NCBI GenBank assembly: GCA_020439485.1
Contig: JAGQSP010000325.1
Span: 1 to 9,392 of the forward strand
DNA: 9,392 nucleotides
DNA from: Acidimicrobiales bacterium
Lineage (GTDB): Bacteria; Actinomycetota; Acidimicrobiia; Acidimicrobiales; Poriferisodalaceae
Direction: 5' to 3'
The notes under the pieces were generated by a model that searched no databases, was not told the DNA's origin, and saw only the letters and a list, made by a program, of their open reading frames with translations. Below, in pieces: positions 1 to 6,397 of this stretch. Numbering within the stretch: the stretch's first letter is position 1; every line of letters begins with the position of its first letter. Both the position numbers and the translations under genes were made by a program.

Positions 1-90
1 CTGTTCCGAGCGACCAAGCTGCTCGAGATCGGGGCCGGCACCACAGAGGTCCGCAAGATGATCATCGCCGGCGAACTCCTGGCGGAATAG
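1..90 (+). CDS. Acyl-CoA dehydrogenase, C-terminal end only (5' cut by window)
   Basis: Frame 1 is open from the first base to a TAG at 88-90 and encodes 29 residues containing LEIGAGTTEVRKMIIAGELL. This matches the last helix of acyl-CoA dehydrogenases, where a conserved (I/Y)xGTxEIxxxxIxxxxL segment contacts FAD and the CoA substrate and is followed within a few residues by the stop. The position of the MCAD-type catalytic glutamate reads A here (IGAGT), so any catalytic base would lie elsewhere, as in isovaleryl-CoA dehydrogenase-type members; that part is outside the window. The family oxidises acyl-CoA to enoyl-CoA with FAD. Substrate and start cannot be judged. A GC-rich hairpin follows 7 bases after the stop. 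Confidence 0.8.
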   Translation: MFRATKLLEIGAGTTEVRKMIIAGELLAE

Positions 91-97
91 TCCCACG

Positions 98-117
98 CCC
101 CACCCGCTGGGGTGGGG
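98..117 (+). terminator. GC-rich hairpin after the acyl-CoA dehydrogenase stop
   Basis: CCCCACCC (98-105) and GGGTGGGG (110-117) are perfect 8-bp complements around the tetraloop GCTG, starting 7 bases after the upstream stop codon. The position and strength fit a transcription terminator. There is no U-tract after it, which is common in high-G+C actinobacteria but leaves the call uncertain. Confidence 0.45.
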
Positions 118-276
118 TGGGTGAACACCGGACAAACTCACGGTGAAGTACGCCACACCGGGTAGAAACCGACAAACCAGGGAATTATGATCGGTCAAGT
201 CGGGTTTGATACGTTCGTGCCCGGGTAAAGCACGACTGGGCCAATCCCCACGACCGCCCAATCGGGAAGGCACCGC
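118..276 (+). other. Upstream region of cysM: weak promoter-like box and two small inverted repeats
   Basis: No gene fits here. The only -10-like hexamer I see is TATGAT at 186-191, and no good -35 box lies upstream of it. Downstream are two short inverted repeats: TCGTGC (215-220) with GCACGA (230-235) around a 9-base loop, and TGGGC (237-241) with GCCCA (256-260) around a 14-base loop. GGGAAGG at 264-270 is a clear ribosome binding site, six bases before the ATG at 277. If transcription starts near 198, the mRNA leader would be about 80 bases and carry both hairpins just before the ribosome binding site. I recognise no known riboswitch and no cysteine-rich leader peptide. Confidence 0.25.
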
Positions 277-1143
277 ATGAAGCCGGGAAACACTCCACTC
301 GTCGAGCTACGCAACATGGCTCCCGACGGAACTCGGCTGTTCGCGAAGCTCGAGTGGTACAACCCGACAGGCTCCATCAAGGACCGCCCGGCGTGGTCGA
401 TGTTCCACGATGCCAAGCGCCGGGGTCTCCTGCCAGATCGCAAGCCGCTGATCGAAGCCACGTCGGGCAACACCGGCATCGGTCTGGCCCGAGTGGCGCT
501 GCTGTACGGTCACCCGTGCGCAATCTGCTTGCCCAGCACGGCAACCGAAGAGCGCAAGCAGATCCTGCGGGCCTATGGCGCCGAGTTGATAATCGTGCCG
601 GGTGGCCCCAACGACGCCATCGCCCATGCCAAGGAGCTGGTCGCCGCCGGCGAGGGGCACATGGTCTATCAGTACGGCAATCCTGCCAACCCGGCTGCTC
701 ACGAGTTCGGAACGGCGCCCGAGATCGTCCGCGACTGGCCGCTCGACGCTCCAGCCGATCACCTCTTGGGCGCCTACGGCACCGGGGGCACCCTCACCGG
801 CAACAGCCGGGGCATCAAGAAGGCCTGGCCCACCACCAGGGTCCATTCCGTCGAGCCCTATGTCGAGGACCCCATCGGTGGGATGCGCAGCCAGCTCGAT
901 CCGTTCCAGCCGCCCGTGGCCGACCTGAGCCTGGTCGACGAGCGGTGGGAGGTCAGCAAGGAGCTGGCCGAAAAGACGGTGCACGGGCTGATGATGCACG
1001 AGGGTCACTTCGCCGGAACCTCGTCCGGAGCCGTCGTGTACGCCGCCCAAGCCGTGCTCGACAAGTACGGCGGCACGGCCGTGGCACTGCTGCCAGACGC
1101 AGGGTGGAAGTATCTTTCTGGCAGCCCCTGGAACCAGCTCTAG
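277..1143 (+). CDS. cysM: CysM-type cysteine synthase (PLP-dependent, fold type II)
   Basis: A 288-residue cytosolic PLP enzyme of the cysteine synthase family, which makes cysteine by beta-replacement on an activated serine. Visible motifs are GNTPLVEL (4-11), NPTGSIKDRPA with Schiff-base lysine K35, the substrate loop TSGNTG (62-67), the phosphate-binding GTGGTLTG (168-175), GTSSGA (247-252) and PDAGWKYLS (273-281). The protein resembles Mycobacterium tuberculosis CysM, which uses O-phosphoserine and a thiocarboxylated carrier protein. From memory of that sequence, its substrate-selecting Arg220 lines up with R204 here, so O-phosphoserine is a reasonable inferred substrate. The M. tuberculosis protein is longer, with a C-terminal tail over the active site; this one stops soon after KYLS. 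The start is set by GGGAAGG at 264-270 and an in-frame stop at 226. No sulfur-carrier or Mec+-like protease gene is adjacent. O-acetylserine use is not excluded. Confidence 0.88.
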   Translation: MKPGNTPLVELRNMAPDGTRLFAKLEWYNPTGSIKDRPAWSMFHDAKRRGLLPDRKPLIEATSGNTGIGLARVALLYGHPCAICLPSTATEERKQILRAYGAELIIVPGGPNDAIAHAKELVAAGEGHMVYQYGNPANPAAHEFGTAPEIVRDWPLDAPADHLLGAYGTGGTLTGNSRGIKKAWPTTRVHSVEPYVEDPIGGMRSQLDPFQPPVADLSLVDERWEVSKELAEKTVHGLMMHEGHFAGTSSGAVVYAAQAVLDKYGGTAVALLPDAGWKYLSGSPWNQL

Positions 1144-1170
1144 GGTTCGCCCGTCGGGGCTCGCCCGGGG

Positions 1171-1965
1171 TCAGGTGTTCTGGGCGTCGAGGCGCTGCTT
1201 GAACCTCTGCATGCCCGCAATCCAGCGACCGGGGTCGGTGGCCTTGCGTTGCATATAGGTCGCAACCTGCTCATGAGGCAGCAGCAGAAACGTTTCGTCG
1301 CGAATGGTGTCGACCACCATCTGGGCGACCTGCTCTGGTTCGAGCACCCCATCGAGGGCCGCCTGCTTGCCGGTGTCCCACTGCGTGAGGTCGTCGCCGA
1401 TGATGTTGGTGCGCACCGCCTGGGGGCACAGCACCGACACACGAACACCCTGACCGCCGTAGTTGATGGCCAGCCACTCGGCGAACGCGACCGCTGCCGC
1501 CTTCGAAACGGCGTAAGGGCCCGAGTCGATCTGTGTCAACAAGCCTGCGGCCGACGCGGTCGAGAACAGGTAGCCCTCTCCCCTGGCGACCATGCCTGGT
1601 ACCAACGCCTGAGCCACGTATAGATGCGACGTGAAATGGACATCCATCATGCGCTGCCAGTCGCCGACCGACAGGTCCAGGCCGCCCTGCTGCCCATAGC
1701 CCGCGTTCGAGAAGAACACGTCGATCGGGCCATGCTGGTCTTCGATCTGATGGCAAAGACCGAACACCGCATCGCGGTCGGCGACGTCGAGCCCCACACC
1801 GATGGCCGAGTCGCCTATGCCGGCGGCCACCGCCTGGGCCTTCGACTCGTCGAGGTCGGCCACCACCACCAGGCGCGCCCCCTCGGCGGCGAACGCCTTC
1901 GCCGATTCCCTGCCGATGCCGCTGCCTGCACCGGTGACGACCGTGACCCTGTCCTTCAGTTCCAT
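1171..1965 (-). CDS. Short-chain dehydrogenase/reductase (classical SDR)
   Basis: A 264-residue classical SDR with a Rossmann fold, reducing or oxidising a carbonyl/alcohol pair with a nicotinamide cofactor. Motifs: cofactor loop TGAGSGIG (11-18), D60 in LDV near the adenine, NAGYG (87-91), catalytic S138 in STASAAG, and YAVSK with Y151 and K155. An aspartate at the end of the second strand (D37 in VADLDE) favours NAD(H) over NADP(H). Translation is open upstream of 1965, but MELKDRVTVVTG is the usual SDR N-terminus and the extension has no SDR character, so I start at the ATG at 1965. The ribosome binding site is weak; a promoter-like pair just upstream would give a near-leaderless mRNA. The gene converges on cysM (27-base gap) and is divergent from the VOC gene. 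The C-terminal part after about residue 205 is divergent and gives no substrate clue. Confidence 0.88.
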   Translation of the reverse strand: MELKDRVTVVTGAGSGIGRESAKAFAAEGARLVVVADLDESKAQAVAAGIGDSAIGVGLDVADRDAVFGLCHQIEDQHGPIDVFFSNAGYGQQGGLDLSVGDWQRMMDVHFTSHLYVAQALVPGMVARGEGYLFSTASAAGLLTQIDSGPYAVSKAAAVAFAEWLAINYGGQGVRVSVLCPQAVRTNIIGDDLTQWDTGKQAALDGVLEPEQVAQMVVDTIRDETFLLLPHEQVATYMQRKATDPGRWIAGMQRFKQRLDAQNT

Positions 1966-1973
1966 GGAGCCCG

Positions 1974-2002
1974 ACAGTAGATGGCGGTGCGGCCGGTGTC
2001 CC
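1974..2002 (-). promoter_or_regulatory. Possible promoter of the SDR gene
   Basis: On the minus strand GGGACA (plus positions 1997-2002) and TACTGT (1974-1979) are spaced by exactly 17 bases. They match the -35 and -10 consensus at four and three of six positions. Transcription would begin about at 1967, one or two bases before the ATG, which would make a near-leaderless transcript and explain the poor ribosome binding site. This rests on hexamer matching only. Confidence 0.22.
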
Positions 2003-2016
2003 AGCCCGGGGCCACA

Positions 2017-2442
2017 ATGGCGACCATGCAGATCCTCTTCGTGGCCGGGTTCGCCACAATCGCCCCAGACCCAACCAGCGCGCGGCGGTTCTACGTCGAC
2101 ACTCTCGGGCTGCCGCTTGCGCCCGTAACCGGCGACTATGTGGCCGTCGACGGGTTCGAGGGCACCAAACACCTGGGTGTGTGGCCGCTGGCCGATGCGG
2201 CTCAGTCGTGCTTTGGCACCAGCGAGTGGCCCTCGCATCTGCCGGTGCCCCAGGCCACCATCGAGTTCGAGGTCGACGACGTGGCCGCAGCCGCCGACGA
2301 ACTAGCCGACGCCGGCCACACGCTGATACACCACGCCAGGGTCGAGCCGTGGGGCCAGACCATCGCCAGGCTGCTGGGGCCCGAGGGGTTGCTCGTGGGC
2401 CTCAGCCACACTCCGTGGCTGCGCGATTCGGCCGACGGCTAG
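2017..2442 (+). CDS. VOC (glyoxalase/bleomycin-resistance) superfamily protein
   Basis: A 141-residue protein with two halves typical of the vicinal oxygen chelate fold: LFVAGFATIAPDPTSARRFYVDTLGLPL (first strand and helix, about 7-34) and ATIEFEVDDVAAAADELADAGH (about 80-101), ending in GPEGLLVGLSHTPWL. The usual metal ligands of active VOC enzymes appear to be missing: no histidine leads strand 1 or the FEVDD strand, and the closing glutamate position reads G in LLVGLS. It may therefore bind a ligand rather than catalyse a metal reaction. The ATG at 2017 has GGGG five bases upstream; ATGs at 1981 and 2026 are alternatives, the latter giving the tidy N-terminus MQILFVAGF. The gene is divergent from the SDR gene, and its stop shares a CTAG with the convergent dehydrogenase gene. 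Substrate unknown. Confidence 0.78.
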   Translation: MATMQILFVAGFATIAPDPTSARRFYVDTLGLPLAPVTGDYVAVDGFEGTKHLGVWPLADAAQSCFGTSEWPSHLPVPQATIEFEVDDVAAAADELADAGHTLIHHARVEPWGQTIARLLGPEGLLVGLSHTPWLRDSADG

Positions 2443-3680
2443 CGGCGCCCGACGTCACGAAAAGCCACACCCCGATCCACGGACGGCTCCTTGGGCAAGC
2501 CCAGGATGTTCTCGCCCAAGATGTTGTGCTGAATCTCGTCGGTGCCGCCGGCTATCGACTGCGCAGGAGTCGACACCAACACTTCGGCTATCACCTCGTG
2601 CACAGGGTCTGACGTCGTCTTCAGCATGGCGTCGGGCCCGGCGATCGTCGTGTGTACCCGATTGCTCTGCCTGGCCACCTCCGACAGGGCCAACTTGCCG
2701 ATCGAACCCTCAGATCCCGGTGGCCTGCCCAGCTCGCGGGCGCCGCGGGCCCGCGCCGCTGTCAGCTCGGCGGCGCGATTGAACGACCAGACCTTCATCA
2801 GTTCTTGTCGCAGAATCGCATCGTCGGTCTTGGCGGCCTCGGTTGCCCGGTCGATCAGCAGATCGACCCGACCAGCGCGCTGGGGGTACCACTCGTAGGT
2901 CTTCTTCCACTCGTCGTACTCTTCGCGCGCCTCGTCGACGACACGCCCCGATGCACCCGGGGCGAAATGCACCGAACGGCTCGACGAGAAACTCCTCTCG
3001 TGGGCAAGGGTGCCCCGCGCCACCTTCCAACCGCCTCCCAGCTCACCGACGAGGTTGTCGTGGGGCACGATCGCGTCGGTCAGGAAGACCTCGTTGAACG
3101 AGTTGTGATAGTTCATCTGCTCGATCGGTCGCACCTCGACTCCGTCTTGGTGCATGTCGATGAGGAAGTACGACAGGCCGGCGTGTTTCGGCACATCCCA
3201 ATCGGTGCGGGCCACCAGGATGCCCATGTCGGCGTGGTGGGCGCTGGTGTTCCAGACCTTTTGACCGTTGACGATCCAGTGATCACCATCGCGAACAGCG
3301 GTGGTCTTCAGGCCGGCCAGATCCGAGCCCGCCACCGGCTCGCTGAACAGCTGGCACCAAAGCAGCTCGCCGGTCAGTGTGGGCCGCAGGAATCGCTTTT
3401 TCAGCTCGTCAGAGCCGTGGTCGTAGATCGTGGGCGCCGCCAGCCCGAACCCACCGCCCAGAGGCACGGCGACCCCACCGGCTTCGCGGATTGCGGCGTG
3501 GGCAACCCGGTCGGCCCAAGCGGGCAGGTCGCGCCCAAACCACCGCGACGACCAAGAGGGAACGGCCCAGCCGGCGTCGACCAGGATCCGGCGCCATTCG
3601 ATCAGCGAAAGGTCTGGGTTCCAGCTGTTGTGGAACCACTCGAGGACCTCCGACCTGACGCTGGCTTCGGTGATGCTCAT
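2439..3680 (-). CDS. Acyl-CoA dehydrogenase, second gene of a coupled pair
   Basis: A 413-residue acyl-CoA dehydrogenase (FAD; acyl-CoA to trans-2-enoyl-CoA). The flavin/substrate segment LFSEPVAGSD (111-120) is followed by WIVNGQKVWNTSAHHAD (135-151), NSFNEVFLTDAIVP (193-206) and the closing IAGGTDEIQHNILGENILGLP (376-396). The MCAD catalytic glutamate position is G, but E228 in AHER sits at the alternative helix-G position used by isovaleryl- and long-chain dehydrogenases, so activity is plausible. Between E228 and RQEL (291-294) lie 27 more residues than in its partner, including an aromatic, charged stretch at about 250-272. The start is the ATG at 3680, which overlaps the upstream gene's stop as ATGA (3677-3680), so translation is probably coupled. 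The stop overlaps the VOC stop. A heteromeric complex with the upstream product, like mycobacterial FadE pairs, is inferred. Confidence 0.9.
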   Translation of the reverse strand: MSITEASVRSEVLEWFHNSWNPDLSLIEWRRILVDAGWAVPSWSSRWFGRDLPAWADRVAHAAIREAGGVAVPLGGGFGLAAPTIYDHGSDELKKRFLRPTLTGELLWCQLFSEPVAGSDLAGLKTTAVRDGDHWIVNGQKVWNTSAHHADMGILVARTDWDVPKHAGLSYFLIDMHQDGVEVRPIEQMNYHNSFNEVFLTDAIVPHDNLVGELGGGWKVARGTLAHERSFSSSRSVHFAPGASGRVVDEAREEYDEWKKTYEWYPQRAGRVDLLIDRATEAAKTDDAILRQELMKVWSFNRAAELTAARARGARELGRPPGSEGSIGKLALSEVARQSNRVHTTIAGPDAMLKTTSDPVHEVIAEVLVSTPAQSIAGGTDEIQHNILGENILGLPKEPSVDRGVAFRDVGRR

Positions 3681-4891
3681 GCCTGGGTACCAACTCTCAG
3701 CTCGCGAAACGGCAGGTCTTTGTCGAGGGAGGGCTCTCTGGGCAGTCCCAGAACCCGCTCGCCGATGATGTTGCGCTGGATCTCGTCCGTGCCACCTGCG
3801 ATGTGGCTCGAAAGGGTCGCCAGGCTGTTGCGCACAGCCTGTGGCGTCCACTCGTCGTCGCGTGCCCAGGCCACACCGCCGGCTCCCTGAATGGCGAACG
3901 ACAAAGCCCGGAACCGACGGGCGATGTTGGCCCCGGCCAGCTTGCCCAGCGAGCCTCCGGGCCCAGGGGTACGCCCAGCCTTGACCTCGGCCCTGGTGCG
4001 CGATGCAACCAGGCTCTGGCACACCTCGGCGGTATAGAGCCGCATCAACTCTTGGCGCAGCATGCGGTCACCGATATTGCCCCGACGTCTGGCCTGATCG
4101 ATCAGGTGGTCTGCGCGTTCGTGGGCGATGCCGCCGGTCTGACCGGTTCCGATGGCCACCCGCTCGTACATCAACATTGCGGTGGCCAGGCGCCAACCCT
4201 CGTTGAGCGGACCGATCTGGTGGTCGGCGGGAATGCGTACGTCGTTGAAGAAGACCTCGTTGAACCTCATGCCACCGTCGACCTGATGGATCGGGCGGAT
4301 CTCGACCCCCGGCGCCGTCATGTCGAGGATGAACATCGAGATACCGCGGTGCTTGGGCTGGTCGGGGTCGGTGCGGGCTATGACGATTCCTCGATCGCAC
4401 ACGTGGGCCAGGGTCGTCCACACCTTCTGGCCGTTCAGGACCCACTCGTCGCCGTCTTTCACGGCACGCGACTGCAGGCTGGCGACGTCGGAGCCGGCAC
4501 CGGGCTCGGAGAACATCTGACACCACACCTCGTCGGCGCGGATCAGCCTCGCCTGGTACGTCTGACGTTGCTGATCGGTGCCGTACTCATTCAGCATCGG
4601 AAGGCACATGCCCTGGCTTATCGACAGCTGCCTGGTCATGGGTGGGAACTTGCCGGCTTCCTCGCGCCAGATGCGCTCGTGTTCCGCGGTCAGGCCCTGT
4701 CCGCCGTACTGGGTCGGGTACATCAGGCCCGCAAGCCCGGCGTCGGCGAGTTTGCCCTGGAAACTCTTGGCTTGGGCCAGCGCCTTGTCGCTGCGCGGGT
4801 CGTCGACCTCGCTGACGTCGATGCCCGTGGCGTTCGCTTCCAGAAACGCCCGGCACCTGGACCTGAACTCGTCGAGATCTGCTGCGCTCAT
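3677..4891 (-). CDS. Acyl-CoA dehydrogenase, first gene of a coupled pair
   Basis: A 404-residue, full-length acyl-CoA dehydrogenase. Visible: N-terminal helical part with MYPTQYGGQGLT (57-68), MFSEPGAGSD (126-135), WVLNGQKVWTTLAHVCD (150-166), MRFNEVFFNDVRIP (208-221), and IAGGTDEIQRNIIGERVLGLP (364-384). The catalytic base is probably E243 in MYER, as in isovaleryl-CoA dehydrogenase-type enzymes, because the MCAD site reads G. The start at 4891 is chosen for GAGGGGG about six bases upstream and a family-like MSAADLDEFR; an in-frame ATG at 4942 would add 17 atypical residues. The gene leads a two-gene operon and is divergent from a TetR gene across 93 bases with inverted repeats, so TetR control is likely. 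Paired FadE-like genes are typical of actinobacterial steroid and branched-acid catabolism; the substrate here is unknown. Confidence 0.92.
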   Translation of the reverse strand: MSAADLDEFRSRCRAFLEANATGIDVSEVDDPRSDKALAQAKSFQGKLADAGLAGLMYPTQYGGQGLTAEHERIWREEAGKFPPMTRQLSISQGMCLPMLNEYGTDQQRQTYQARLIRADEVWCQMFSEPGAGSDVASLQSRAVKDGDEWVLNGQKVWTTLAHVCDRGIVIARTDPDQPKHRGISMFILDMTAPGVEIRPIHQVDGGMRFNEVFFNDVRIPADHQIGPLNEGWRLATAMLMYERVAIGTGQTGGIAHERADHLIDQARRRGNIGDRMLRQELMRLYTAEVCQSLVASRTRAEVKAGRTPGPGGSLGKLAGANIARRFRALSFAIQGAGGVAWARDDEWTPQAVRNSLATLSSHIAGGTDEIQRNIIGERVLGLPREPSLDKDLPFRELRVGTQA

Positions 4892-4901
4892 GAATCCCCC
4901 T

Positions 4902-4928
4902 CGCTGTGTCAGCCCCACCGACAGAGCG
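4902..4928. promoter_or_regulatory. Inverted repeat, candidate TetR operator
   Basis: CGCTGTGTC (4902-4910) and GACAGAGCG (4920-4928) are complementary at eight of nine positions around a 9-base spacer. The repeat lies 11 bases upstream of the dehydrogenase start at 4891, and on the minus strand it sits just downstream of a -10-like TACAGT (plus 4930-4935). Binding here would block transcription of the operon. Assignment to the adjacent TetR protein is inference from position. Confidence 0.42.
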
Positions 4929-4954
4929 GACTGTAGCGACACCGATGCGGCTGC

Positions 4955-4966
4955 CCCGAATTCGGG
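4955..4966. promoter_or_regulatory. 12-bp perfect palindrome before the TetR gene
   Basis: CCCGAATTCGGG is a perfect palindrome ending 18 bases before the TetR start codon. A TANNNT-type -10 (TACCCT, 4972-4977) follows it, so the palindrome would fall between the -35 and -10 regions of the regulator's own gene and could serve autoregulation. It shares no obvious sequence with the repeat at 4902-4928, so the two may bind different proteins, or one may be chance. Confidence 0.35.
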
Positions 4967-4984
4967 CGACCTACCCTGGGGCCG

Positions 4985-5599
4985 ATGTCCGAGGGCCTCA
5001 CCAAACGTGAACAGAACAAGGCCGACAAGCAGCGCCGCATACTCGAAGCCGCCGATTCATTGTTTCGCGCCCAGGGGTTCGAGTCGACCACCACGGCCCA
5101 GATCGCCGCCGAGGCCGGCGTTGGCGAGGGAACGCTGTATCTGTACGTCGGCTCGAAGGAGGACCTTCTGGTCAGCGTCTTTCGGCGCTCGGCGGGCCGG
5201 GCATGGGACGAAGCCGTCGAACTGGTCGACGAGTCAGACCCGGTTCTGCACCAACTGATGTCGCTGTTCGGCCATGTCACGCGTGTGCACCACGGCGAGA
5301 TCGAGCTAGCCAGGGCCTATTTCAGACAGCTCGAATACGTCGAGGAACCTGCACGCACAGGGGTCGACGACTTCATGCGGTCGATCTATGGGCGCCTCAC
5401 CGCCCTGCTCGAACGAAACCAGGCCGGCGGTCGCCTCGACGACACGGTGCCGGTGCAGACGCTGGCCGGCAACCTGTTCGCCCGTTGGTACCTGCGGATG
5501 CAACGCCACACCGCCCGAGGCCACAGCCTCGAACACACCCTCGGCTGGCTGGCCGAAGACTTCCGCGTCGCCTTGTGGAGAATGACCCCGATCGACTGA
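4985..5599 (+). CDS. TetR/AcrR-family transcriptional regulator
   Basis: A 204-residue TetR-type repressor of usual family length. The N-terminal DNA-binding domain starts KADKQRRILEAADSLFRAQG (12-31), and the helix-turn-helix reads TTTAQIAAEAGVGEGTLYLYVGSKEDLL (35-62), with the diagnostic GTLYLYVGSKEDL in the recognition helix and following turn. Residues from about 75 form a divergent all-helical ligand-binding and dimerisation domain ending in WLAEDFRVALW. The ATG at 4985 is the first codon of a typical TetR N-terminus; only GGGG lies upstream, so translation may be near-leaderless. The gene is divergent from the dehydrogenase operon, the classic layout of a TetR repressor and its target, and converges on the SCO6745-family gene with a 12-base gap. 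The ligand is probably an acyl-CoA or pathway intermediate (inference). Confidence 0.92.
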   Translation: MSEGLTKREQNKADKQRRILEAADSLFRAQGFESTTTAQIAAEAGVGEGTLYLYVGSKEDLLVSVFRRSAGRAWDEAVELVDESDPVLHQLMSLFGHVTRVHHGEIELARAYFRQLEYVEEPARTGVDDFMRSIYGRLTALLERNQAGGRLDDTVPVQTLAGNLFARWYLRMQRHTARGHSLEHTLGWLAEDFRVALWRMTPID

Positions 5600-5611
5600 T
5601 CGCTGCCAACG

Positions 5612-6397
5612 TCACATGTCGATGGCGTTGCGGGTGGTCTCGACGACTTCGCCGAAGGTCGCCATCTCGTCTGGCGACAGCACCGAGAAGAAGGGCTCGA
5701 GAATGCGAGAGGTGACGCTCTCGGCTTCTAGACGGGCCTGCATGACCTCGCCCGGGTCTCTGAACGGCGGCTCGAACCCCATACGAATTGCATACTCGGG
5801 GCCCGTCCGGGGCGGTGCGTTGGTAGACGCCAAGATCGCATCGAGCGGGCTGAGGCCCACCGATAGCACCGCGGCTATGTGTGCCGCCCCTCGCATCTCA
5901 CGCATGACCTGAGTCGTCAGGGCGACGCGCCCGAACACCGAACCCGGAATGGGCAGGGCCCTCCAGCCGGCGAACAGCGGTCCCAGGGCGTCGGGGGCGG
6001 CGTCGATGATGCGACGGCCCAGCGAATCGATCGCGTCGAGCCGCTGGGGTTCGAACATGGGCAGAACCCGCTCGCCCCACTCGATGCAGCGTCCGGCGTA
6101 GTGCTGGGCAACCTCGCTATGGGTAACGCCGGCGGGCAGCGAGTTCCATGCCGCGGCGACCTTGTCTGGCGCGTGAAACGCAAGCGCTCCGGCGGCAACC
6201 TCTGCAGGGCACGAGCCCAACACCCCCGCCCGGCCCACCAGCCAGAACTGGCGGCTGACACGATCGAGGCCCAGCTCGCGCTCGCCATATTCGGTGGTCG
6301 CGTCGGCCATCATCCAACCTCGGGTGAACTGTTGGATCGGCTTCAGAACACGCTCGATCGTGGCCGCGACGTCGGGCCTCTGGGATTGGTGGTTCAT
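5612..6397 (-). CDS. SCO6745-family protein of unknown function
   Basis: A 261-residue, mostly helical, cytosolic protein without signal peptide or membrane segments. I recognise the actinobacterial SCO6745 family from its layout: an N-terminal helix (VLKPIQQFTRG, 17-27), FWLVGRAGVLGSCPAEVAAGALAFHAPDKVAAAW (51-84), a middle helical part ending in LFAGWRALPIP (141-151), and the signature MREMRGAAHIAAVLSVGLSPLDA (165-187) with H173. The family's biochemistry is not established to my knowledge. The start at 6397 follows GGGAG, five bases upstream, and overlaps the LLM oxidoreductase stop as ATGA (6394-6397), so the two are cotranscribed and probably coupled. This suggests work on the same substrate or pathway as the oxidoreductase. 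The C-terminal 40 residues are not distinctive. Confidence 0.75.
   Translation of the reverse strand: MNHQSQRPDVAATIERVLKPIQQFTRGWMMADATTEYGERELGLDRVSRQFWLVGRAGVLGSCPAEVAAGALAFHAPDKVAAAWNSLPAGVTHSEVAQHYAGRCIEWGERVLPMFEPQRLDAIDSLGRRIIDAAPDALGPLFAGWRALPIPGSVFGRVALTTQVMREMRGAAHIAAVLSVGLSPLDAILASTNAPPRTGPEYAIRMGFEPPFRDPGEVMQARLEAESVTSRILEPFFSVLSPDEMATFGEVVETTRNAIDM

Noticed and set aside
1149..1170. GC-rich short inverted repeats between the convergent cysM and SDR stops (GCCC-GTCG-GGGC)
   Set aside because: Only 4-bp stems with no U-tract; too weak to call a terminator in sequence this GC-rich.
1966..2238. N-terminal extension of the SDR frame to 2238
   Set aside because: It overlaps the VOC gene on the other strand and adds no SDR sequence before the canonical MELKDRVTVVTG start.
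2652..4936. Long plus-strand open frames (2652-3890 and 3803-4936) opposite the two dehydrogenase genes
   Set aside because: They are antisense to clear family members, their translations show no recognisable domain, and GC-rich codon bias opens such frames routinely.
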